Of a stretch of DNA of 64,000 nt, positions 37,240 through 46,893 are shown one piece after another. Source of the stretch: Terriglobia bacterium (GTDB lineage: Bacteria > Acidobacteriota > Terriglobia > UBA7540); assembly GCA_030038235.1 (NCBI GenBank), contig JASHPE010000058.1:1-64000 (forward strand), written 5' to 3'. Within the stretch, counting starts at the first letter, position 1. Each line of letters begins with the position of its first letter. A program made the translations under genes and the position numbers. The notes under the pieces were generated by a model, which saw only the letters and a program-made list of their open reading frames with translations, was not told the origin of the DNA and did not search any database.

Positions 37240-38037
37240 TCAATTGGCGCCGTTCCCGCGAGCGCCGAAGTTCGGGCCATCTTTAACTGTGTAATCCGCA
37301 GGAACCTGGAACAGAGCCGCATTGGGCTCCTGGCGTGAGATGTTGGTGAGCTGGTAGATCGTGGTGCCGAAGCGCGGATCGCTGCGCTTGCTGTAGATCG
37401 TCTCCTGCAAGTCAGGCGAATACCAGCGTTCGGAAACAGTCACGATCGCGTCCTTGTTGCCCATGGCTCCGGCTGGGATGGTCTCCGTGGTCCGCGCGCC
37501 CTCGGCGTTCACGCCCGCCATCACCTGACTGCCCAGCGACTCGGTGGTGCGCTGAATGTTCCCATTTCCATTGGGCCTCATGCGCGGCTCCCCGCTGTTT
37601 GACCTCTGGTGATACGGCAGCTTCACCACCGTCTTGCCGGTAACATCCACCATGTAGCTGGCTCCCGCCACCGGGTCGACGATCCTCACGATCTCGCGCG
37701 GCGTGCCCGCTGCGGACCACGGCCCGATGTGCGAAATGGTGCTATCGTGCCGAGTCCGGCCGGCTGAGTCACGGGCCACGGTCGCGGTTTCGGTGTGATT
37801 GATCTGATTGCCGTCCGCCAGCACCTGGGTTGTCTGGGTCGTCGCCGTCGCGGAAAACGGCGCGCCTGTCACCGGCTTCACGCCTTCGAACATCGGCCGG
37901 CCGTGCACAAATGCAAAGTGCCCGTCGGGCGGTGGTGGCGGGGGCTCGGTAGAATCGGGCGCTTGCGCCCATCCCGCGGCGGTGCACAAGAGGAGAGCGA
38001 GCGCGAGGCCTAGCTTGGGGAAGATCGCTGCTTTCAT
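37240..38037 (-). CDS. Hypothetical secreted protein co-transcribed with sigma/anti-sigma pair
   Basis: Signal peptide; GAPFSATATTQTTQVLADGNQINHTETATVARDSAGRTRHDSTI...ALFQVPADYTV; 4-bp overlap with upstream gene. Confidence 0.7.
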   Translation of the reverse strand: MKAAIFPKLGLALALLLCTAAGWAQAPDSTEPPPPPPDGHFAFVHGRPMFEGVKPVTGAPFSATATTQTTQVLADGNQINHTETATVARDSAGRTRHDSTISHIGPWSAAGTPREIVRIVDPVAGASYMVDVTGKTVVKLPYHQRSNSGEPRMRPNGNGNIQRTTESLGSQVMAGVNAEGARTTETIPAGAMGNKDAIVTVSERWYSPDLQETIYSKRSDPRFGTTIYQLTNISRQEPNAALFQVPADYTVKDGPNFGARGNGAN

Positions 38038-38849
38038 GGTTTGGCTCCTTGGTCGTTGGATGTTGTAAGGTTCAACTGCGCCAGTTCGGCAGGGACGGGT
38101 CCGGAGACGATGCGGATGGCGCGCGCCACGCCGTCCTCGCCGATCACGACATCGGCGGTAATCGGTTGCGCCCGCGTCTCCTCGCTTACCGGGAAACCGA
38201 GAAAGCCGAGGGCGGATTCTGACAGGCGGACCCGGATCAACTCACCGGCTCCGAGGGGCGTATCGTCATCAGCGTAGGGCAACGGAATAAACCCGGTGAG
38301 ATCCGCCATTTCATCGAGTTGCGCCGCGGACTTAGACGTTCGAGCCGCCTTCGGAATGTGGGCCTTTGTCTGCAGACCTCGAACCGGGGACAGCGCCGGT
38401 CCGATCGACTCCGGCTGGACATCCGTGCCGGCCGCCCGACTCCCGGGTGTTGCTGGCAAGGGGCGGGCGATGATGGACGCCTGCGCCGCCCTTGTTGCCG
38501 GCGACGACGCGCGAATGTGGCGCCAAACCAGGAGAGCACTGCCCGCCAGAATCAGTATGGCGGCGGCAGCACCCACCCATCCGAGCGTACGTCCCGCATC
38601 AATCCGCACCGGGGCCTGCGCCCGGAAGGCCCGCAGGAGCTGCGCTTGCACTCGATAGGGCGTCTCGCGGCGCTCATCGGCGCGGGACAGCGCTTCGAGC
38701 GACACATCAAGCCGCCGGGTCTGATAAAGCAGCCGGGCGCAGCGGGTGCAAGTCTGCGCGTGCGCCACGGCTCGGTCGTAGGCGCCAGCGTCCAGAAGGC
38801 CATCTCGATCCATCTCGTGGACTGCTTCCCGAAAAGATGTGCAGTTCAT
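38034..38849 (-). CDS. Anti-sigma factor (zf-HC2 N-term, TM)
   Basis: MNCTSFREAVHEMDRDGLLDAGAYDRAVAHAQTCTRCARLLYQTRRLD; 4-bp overlap with sigma gene. Confidence 0.75.
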   Translation of the reverse strand: MNCTSFREAVHEMDRDGLLDAGAYDRAVAHAQTCTRCARLLYQTRRLDVSLEALSRADERRETPYRVQAQLLRAFRAQAPVRIDAGRTLGWVGAAAAILILAGSALLVWRHIRASSPATRAAQASIIARPLPATPGSRAAGTDVQPESIGPALSPVRGLQTKAHIPKAARTSKSAAQLDEMADLTGFIPLPYADDDTPLGAGELIRVRLSESALGFLGFPVSEETRAQPITADVVIGEDGVARAIRIVSGPVPAELAQLNLTTSNDQGAKP

Positions 38850-39514
38850 CGGATTCCTTCGCTCTCGCGTGGCGCCGCGACGCCTATGCTGGCGGTATGC
38901 AAGGCAAGGCTTCGCAGTTTCGCCAGTAACAGGTCGCGCGCGCGGTGAAGCCGCGACCGCACCGTGCCCACGGGACATTTCAGCACGCCAGCCGCATCCT
39001 CGTAGGTCATCTCATGTAGATCGCAAAGCACGACCGCTTCCCGGTAAGTCGCAGGCAGGGAGAGCACTGCCTTTCGCACCTGCTTCACCGTCTGGGCCGT
39101 GGCCAGATCGGCGAACAGATTCGAAGAGTTGGCGATTTCCGAGAAGCCGTAGCCATCCTCCACGGCGGTGTCCGTCAGGCCCAGGTAGGGACTCTCGGCC
39201 GCGACGGAGCGCAGCACATGGTTTCTGCAGATGCCGTAAAGGAAGCCCCGCAGGGGGCCGCGCGAGGCATCGTAGTTGCGAGATGTCCGCATCAGGGTCA
39301 TGAAGGTGTCTTGGACGATCTCCTCCGAGAACCCGGCGTTGCCGGTCATCTGCAACGCAAAGCGGTACAGAGGCCCTTGCCAGCGCCGGTAAAGCTCGGC
39401 AAACGCGTGTTCGTCACCGGCGATCATGCCTCGCAGCAAATCGCCATCTGACGCCTGAAGTTCGAGTCCCATTCCCTTAGCTTGACGATCCGCTTGCGTC
39501 CGAGTTACACCCAT
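38846..39514 (-). CDS. ECF RNA polymerase sigma factor
   Basis: DEHAFAELYRRWQGPLYRFALQMTGNAGFSEEIVQDTFMTLMRT...YREAVVLCDLHEMTYEDAAGVLKCPVGTVRSRLHRARDLLLAKL. Confidence 0.93.
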   Translation of the reverse strand: MGVTRTQADRQAKGMGLELQASDGDLLRGMIAGDEHAFAELYRRWQGPLYRFALQMTGNAGFSEEIVQDTFMTLMRTSRNYDASRGPLRGFLYGICRNHVLRSVAAESPYLGLTDTAVEDGYGFSEIANSSNLFADLATAQTVKQVRKAVLSLPATYREAVVLCDLHEMTYEDAAGVLKCPVGTVRSRLHRARDLLLAKLRSLALHTASIGVAAPRESEGIR

Positions 39515-39651
39515 ATTCACGAAATACCGGCCGGGAGTTCCAAAAAAGGCGTGCCTGAGACAAGAATTCGGAAGGTGGTTCGCTCGTGTGAAGGGAAGGC
39601 TTGCGCGGCGTTCGCTGCCCGGTGAAAGCATATCCCGCCCGGTTCTCCGAG

Positions 39652-40009
39652 TTATGCCTCAGCCGGCGCTGTCAGTCTTTTCCGGGCGTCTTCGTCCGAT
39701 GCGAGATCGATCGCGGTCCAGACCATGGCCAGGGCACCGTCGACCAGCGCTTTGTCCGCTGCCGGCGTGATGCAGTGCGCGGCGAATTCGGGCTGGTGGT
39801 TCACTGCGGGCAGCGAGTCGATCGCAATCATGATCGCACACACCGCGCTCGACGGTGAAGCCGGCAGCGTCAAGCGATTCCGCCACCCAGGCCGCAGATT
39901 TCTCCTCTTCAAATCCCAGTTCCGGATGGGCATGAATGCGATGGCTCAGTGCGATGAGGTCGACACGAACCTCGTGGAAGCGTTCGCGGGAGCCGGTTTT
40001 GGCGTCCAT
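39652..40009 (-). pseudogene. M20 amidohydrolase remnant: N- and C-terminal ends joined, middle deleted, out of frame
   Basis: Frame 1 VDLIALSHRIHAHPELGFEEEKSAAWVAESLDAAGFTVERGV; other frame SLPAVNHQPEFAAHCITPAADKALVDGALAMVWTAIDLASDEDARKRL*. Confidence 0.75.
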
Positions 40010-40031
40010 GGGTCTTCCTCCGTTTCCAATC

Positions 40032-40274
40032 TTACGCCCGGCCGCTTCTTGTTGAAGCGATGAGCGCTATTACGAAAAAGACGATTCCGCCGAGCGTGCC
40101 AAGCATTCCGAGTACGGCCCAGCCTCCACTGCTGGTGACGGAGAAGTAGATGGAATTGGCGCTCAAGGGATATCCGAACTTCGCGCCGGCATTTCCGTTG
40201 GCGCCCTGGGCCAGGGAACCCAGACCGACAATCGTGAGAACGAGACAGATCAGAAGGTAGCGTGTGGTTCGCAT
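40032..40274 (-). CDS. Small membrane protein
   Basis: 80 aa, two hydrophobic segments. Confidence 0.5.
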   Translation of the reverse strand: MRTTRYLLICLVLTIVGLGSLAQGANGNAGAKFGYPLSANSIYFSVTSSGGWAVLGMLGTLGGIVFFVIALIASTRSGRA

Positions 40275-40348
40275 CCCGGAATCATAACACCGCCCGGCAG
40301 CCTTGCTTGCTCTTTCACCTTTCCGCGTTTTCTCATAAAATGCCAGCC

Positions 40349-41398
40349 ATGAGAATTACCACGGTCTGCCTGCCATTTCTGCTGCTAATCCTCGCTGCGA
40401 GCCTTGGAGGATCGGGCGCGCAATTTGAAACTGTCGGCGCCGTTGAAAAGACGGACCCGGGCTTTGACGCGATTGTCCCCGCGGGCGCCAAGATCGAGAA
40501 GGTGGCGACCTGCTGCAAGTGGCTGGAAGGCCCGGTCTGGACGCATCAGGGCTATCTGCTGTTCGCCGACATCCCTGGCAATCGCATCTTGAAGTGGACG
40601 CCCGAAGCCGGTATTAGCATCTTTCTCCAGCCCAGCGGCTATCTGGGCAAGGAGGCTTATGCCGGACCCGAGTCAGGCTCGAACGGCATGACGCTCGACC
40701 GTCGCGGACGCCTGACCGTGGCCGGGCACGCGCGCCGCAACGTCTACCGGCTGGAGAGCATGAGCGCGAAGGCGCAAATCACGGTGTTGGCCGACCGCTA
40801 TCAGGGCAAGCGATTGAACAGCCCCAACGATCTGGTCTACCGAACGGACGGCTCGCTGTACTTTACCGATCCGCCTTATGGATTGCCGACGCAAAGCAAC
40901 TCCGATCCGCAGAAGGAACTCGACTTCAACGGCGTGTTCCGCGTCCGCGATGCGGTGGCGCACAAGCCGGGTGCGCCAGCCGATCCCGCCAGGCTGGAGC
41001 TGATCATCAAAGACCTGACGTGGCCGAACGGCATCGCCTTTTCGCCCGATGGGAAGTTCCTGTACATCGCCGTCTCCGATCCGCAGCATAAGATCTGGAT
41101 GCGCTATGACGTGAAGCCGGACGGCTCCGTCGAGAATGGCAAGGTATTCTACGACGCCACGTCGGCGCCGGGCGACGGCGGGCCGGACGGTATCAAGGTG
41201 GACGAGAAGGGCAATCTTTATGGTGCGGGACCGGGCGGCGTCTGGGTCTTTTCGCCGGACGGGAAACACCTCGGCACCCTTAAAATACCCGAGCGAGTCG
41301 CCAACCTGAACTGGGGCGATGACGGCCGGATGCTGTACATCACCGCCAGCAGCAGCCTTTACCGGGTTCGGCTGAAGATTCCCGGTGTGCGGCCGTGA
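40349..41398 (+). CDS. SMP-30/gluconolactonase/LRE family protein
   Basis: KWLEGPVWTHQGYLLFADIPGNRILKWTPEAG; NSPNDLVYRTDGSLYFTDPPYGLP; PDGIKVDEKGNLYGAGPGGVWVFSPDGKHLG. Confidence 0.93.
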   Translation: MRITTVCLPFLLLILAASLGGSGAQFETVGAVEKTDPGFDAIVPAGAKIEKVATCCKWLEGPVWTHQGYLLFADIPGNRILKWTPEAGISIFLQPSGYLGKEAYAGPESGSNGMTLDRRGRLTVAGHARRNVYRLESMSAKAQITVLADRYQGKRLNSPNDLVYRTDGSLYFTDPPYGLPTQSNSDPQKELDFNGVFRVRDAVAHKPGAPADPARLELIIKDLTWPNGIAFSPDGKFLYIAVSDPQHKIWMRYDVKPDGSVENGKVFYDATSAPGDGGPDGIKVDEKGNLYGAGPGGVWVFSPDGKHLGTLKIPERVANLNWGDDGRMLYITASSSLYRVRLKIPGVRP

Positions 41399-41428
41399 GG
41401 GGCAACGGCCATTGCGATCGATCCGGTT

Positions 41429-41818
41429 TCACCAGATGGTGTTCAAGAGAGGACTCCGCCGGACTCCCTCGTCGCGCGTGACCAGTGCCAGACCCTCTGC
41501 CCTCGCCGTGGCACCAATGAGCCGGTCGGCAGGATCGCGCGGATAGTCATCGGGGAATTGGGCCGCCAGCGCCGCAATCTCGGCCGTAAGGGGTTTGATC
41601 GTTACGCCTTCCACGAGCAAACGCACCGAAGCCTCAAGTGTTCCATAAGCTTGGATCCGCCCTCTGGCCATCAGGCTCGCGAGTTCCCAGAGTGTGATAG
41701 CAGCGACCGCCAGTCCATCCTCCGTGCGGGCTTTGCGGATTGCTGCGAGAGCGGGGCGGGACAACCGCCTGGACTCAGCGACCGCCCAGACCAAGGCATG
41801 GGTATCCAGAAGGATCAT
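41429..41818 (-). CDS. PIN domain toxin (VapC-type)
   Basis: MILLDTHALVWAVAES...ITLWELASLMARGRI...DPADRLIGATARAEGLALVTRDEGV. Confidence 0.9.
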   Translation of the reverse strand: MILLDTHALVWAVAESRRLSRPALAAIRKARTEDGLAVAAITLWELASLMARGRIQAYGTLEASVRLLVEGVTIKPLTAEIAALAAQFPDDYPRDPADRLIGATARAEGLALVTRDEGVRRSPLLNTIW

Positions 41819-42054
41819 CTGAGCGCCTCCCAACTCTCGGGAGGCTCCACCGGGGATTCGATGTCGCCCACGACCCTGATAACACCTTCAAGGTGTCCGA
41901 TAAAGTCGTCACGTGCGGTATCAACAGGTACCAGCTTAGCCACCGGACGTCCCCTTTTCGTGATTACGACAGGGTGTCTCGTCGAGCGCACCTCATCCAT
42001 GACGGTGAGGCAATGGGTTTTGAATTGAGCAGCGGACATCTTCTTCATGACCAT
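41815..42054 (-). CDS. Phd/YefM family antitoxin
   Basis: KMSAAQFKTHCLTVMDEVRSTRHPVVITKRGRPVAKLVPV; overlaps PIN toxin start. Confidence 0.9.
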   Translation of the reverse strand: MVMKKMSAAQFKTHCLTVMDEVRSTRHPVVITKRGRPVAKLVPVDTARDDFIGHLEGVIRVVGDIESPVEPPESWEALR

Positions 42055-42171
42055 CTCCTGATGTCCATGATCATATCATGGAATCTGCTCGAAGTCCTGA
42101 CTGGCCTCCCTGTGCCCCAGACGCGGCTCGGCGCAGTGTTATAACTGTAGCCTACACATGGGTTTAGTCCC

Positions 42172-42199
42172 TCGACAACGGGCGCGTGAAATGGTACAA
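42172..42199 (+). promoter_or_regulatory. Putative promoter upstream of gyrB leader
   Basis: TCGACA (42172-42177), 16-bp spacer, TACAAT (42194-42199). Confidence 0.4.
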
Positions 42200-42255
42200 T
42201 AATTGGTGTCCAAGGCCCAAAAGGGCGGTCATGGTACTTGCAAGGAGAGCGGGCG

Positions 42256-42293
42256 CTAAGTAAAGGCCTCTAAGGCACTTAGTTCTATTTTTT
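42256..42293 (+). terminator. Terminator-like hairpin inside the gyrB leader
   Basis: CTAAGT-AAAG-GCCT-CTA-AGGC-ACTTAG followed by TTCTATTTTTT. Confidence 0.55.
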
Positions 42294-42405
42294 GACCAGC
42301 CACATCGGGACACAACCTCGAGAATTCAGCCCGAGAGGCATGGGGCCGTGCTGTCGTCGAGAGGGCAGATCCGGGCGTCGTGTCCAGAGAACCCGCGCAG
42401 ACTGA

Positions 42406-44859
<2,454 letters not shown>

Positions 44860-44949
44860 TGCTGTAGCGCCGGTGTCCTCACCGGCGCCGTGGCGGTCTA
44901 TGACCGCCAGGCGTTTGCGCAGGCAGGGAAACCGCCGAAGAGATTTGAG

Positions 44950-45099
44950 ATGACACTCAAAGTTATCGTTCACGAGGCTGAAGAAGGCGGATTCTGGGCT
45001 GAAGTTCCGGCGATCCCCGGCTGCGCAACCGAGGGCGCCACGCTCGAGGAACTGATGCAGAACGTGCGGGAAGCTGTCGAAGGCTGTCTGTCCTGCTGA
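44950..45099 (+). CDS. HicB family (UPF0150-like) protein, orphan
   Basis: MTLKVIVHEAEEGGFWAEVPAIPGCATEGATLEELMQNVREAVEGCL; no HicA-like ORF adjacent. Confidence 0.8.
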   Translation: MTLKVIVHEAEEGGFWAEVPAIPGCATEGATLEELMQNVREAVEGCLSC

Positions 45100-45125
45100 A
45101 CACCGCACTAGAAGCTACAACTCTC

Positions 45126-46145
45126 ATGGATCTTCAGAAAACCAGCGCTGAACAATCAGGCAGTACCGCGGCCGGGACGTCGCGAATCGGACTCGTCTTC
45201 GACGAGACTTGCCTCCGCCATCTTTCCGGCAATGTTGGTCACCCCGAGCGGCCCGAGCGGCTGACCGCGGTGCAAACGGCACTCGAGGCCGCCGGCTGGC
45301 TCAAGACAGCTCAGCGGATCAGGTCGCGTGCGGCCACAGACGAGGAACTGGCGCTCGCTCACAGTTGGCGCTATGTGGACCTGGTGCGCCGGGAATTGTC
45401 AGGCCTGCATGTTCTCAGCGAGCTCAGCACCGGCGACACGCTGGTTTCGGCGGACTCGCTGGAAGCAGCTCGCTTCGCGGCAGGCGGCGTACTGGCGGCC
45501 GTGGACGCGGTGATGGCGGGCGAGGTAGGAACCGCATTCTGCGCGGTAAGGCCGCCCGGCCACCACGCCACGCGGGATCGCGGCATGGGTTTCTGCATCT
45601 TCAACAACGCGGCCGTGGCGGCGCGGTATGCCCAGCAGAGGCATGGGATCGAGCGGGTTCTGACTGTCGATTGGGACTACCATCACGGTAACGGCACGCA
45701 GGACATCTTCTACGAAGACGGCTCAGTCTTCTACTTCAGCACTCACCATTTCGGAGCTTACCCGGGTACAGGTCACCCTTCGGAAACGGGAGCGGGAAGC
45801 GGCGCCGGAACCACCCTGAACGTGCCTCTGCCTGCCGGTGCGAGCGACGCACAGATCCTGGATGCGTTCGAGAACAAGCTTGTGCCCGCCGTGCGTGACT
45901 TCGGGCCGGACTTTGTTCTGATTAGCGCAGGCTTCGACGCGATGCGTAATGACCTGCTCGGCGAGTTCGACGTCACGCCGGAGGGCTTTGCGGCGCTCAC
46001 GCGTGTAGTCGTGAGGTTGGCCGGTGAATTTGCCCGTGGACGCGTGGTCTCGGTCCTCGAAGGCGGGTACAGGCTGGATGGCCTCGGTGAGTGCGTGGTT
46101 GCGCACCTGAACAGCCTCGAGGCCTTACATCACGCCGCCGTTTGA
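45126..46145 (+). CDS. Histone deacetylase/AcuC family protein
   Basis: GHPERPERLTAVQTAL; RPPGHHATRDRGMGFCIFNNAAVAARYAQQ; VDWDYHHGNGTQDIFY; SAGFDAMRNDLLGEF. Confidence 0.94.
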   Translation: MDLQKTSAEQSGSTAAGTSRIGLVFDETCLRHLSGNVGHPERPERLTAVQTALEAAGWLKTAQRIRSRAATDEELALAHSWRYVDLVRRELSGLHVLSELSTGDTLVSADSLEAARFAAGGVLAAVDAVMAGEVGTAFCAVRPPGHHATRDRGMGFCIFNNAAVAARYAQQRHGIERVLTVDWDYHHGNGTQDIFYEDGSVFYFSTHHFGAYPGTGHPSETGAGSGAGTTLNVPLPAGASDAQILDAFENKLVPAVRDFGPDFVLISAGFDAMRNDLLGEFDVTPEGFAALTRVVVRLAGEFARGRVVSVLEGGYRLDGLGECVVAHLNSLEALHHAAV

Positions 46146-46762
46146 TGAACTCCGCGCGGAGACGCCTGCCGCAGATGGACACGAAGGCTGAACTGAGAAC
46201 TGCCCGCCTCGTCCTACGGCGCTGGCGACCCGCAGATCGCGCGCCCTTCGCCACCCTCAATGCCGATCCCGCAGTCATGGAGTATTTCCCCGCCCTGCTT
46301 TCACGCGCCGAGAGCGACTCTGCCGTGGGTCGGATTGAAGCTCATTTCGCGAAGCACGGCTTCGGCCTCTGGGCCGTCGAAATCCCAGGCGTGGCGCCCT
46401 TCGCAGGATTCATCGGCCTTTCCATCCCGTCATTTCAGGCGCATTTCACGCCCGCCGTCGAGATCGGCTGGCGCCTCGCGCACGACCAGTGGGGAAAAGG
46501 CTACGCGACCGAAGGGGCGTGCGCGGTCCTTGCGTTTGGATTCGAGGAACTGAAGCTGGACGAGATCGTCTCGTTTGCGACCGCGGCCAACTTACCCTCG
46601 CGACGCGTGATGGAGCGGATCGGCATGAGTCATTCGCCCGCAGATGATTTCGATCATCCCGGCCTTCCGGAGGGACACCCGCTGCGCCGTCACGTGCTCT
46701 ATCGCATCCGAAGGCGGCCGGAACAGCCGTGCCACACTGCGGGCCAGGGTAGCGCCGAATGA
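46145..46762 (+). CDS. GNAT family N-acetyltransferase (RimJ-like)
   Basis: ELRTARLVLRRWRPADRAPFATLNADP...IGWRLAHDQWGKGYATEGACAVLAFGFEEL...NLPSRRVMERIGM; TGATG overlap. Confidence 0.92.
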   Translation: MNSARRRLPQMDTKAELRTARLVLRRWRPADRAPFATLNADPAVMEYFPALLSRAESDSAVGRIEAHFAKHGFGLWAVEIPGVAPFAGFIGLSIPSFQAHFTPAVEIGWRLAHDQWGKGYATEGACAVLAFGFEELKLDEIVSFATAANLPSRRVMERIGMSHSPADDFDHPGLPEGHPLRRHVLYRIRRRPEQPCHTAGQGSAE

Positions 46763-46860
46763 GCTTTGAGGACTGCAAGATTGTGCTCTATCGCCGGGAA
46801 GGCGCGTCGTGGGTGATCGCGGAAGAATACCGCGAACGCGGGTCGCCACGGTCCCGTACC
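46759..46860 (+). pseudogene. HicB/UPF0150-type antitoxin remnant with internal deletion
   Basis: MSFEDCKIVLYRREGASWV joined directly to IAEEYRERG. Confidence 0.45.
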
Positions 46861-46893
46861 GCCACACCAACACCCCGTCATCGCAGGGCGCAC

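Noticed and set aside
42010-42022. Extra copy of the CAAACCCATT motif (complement AATGGGTTTTG)
   Set aside because: Lies within the Phd antitoxin coding sequence (KTHCLTV), has one mismatch and lacks the 59-bp partner.
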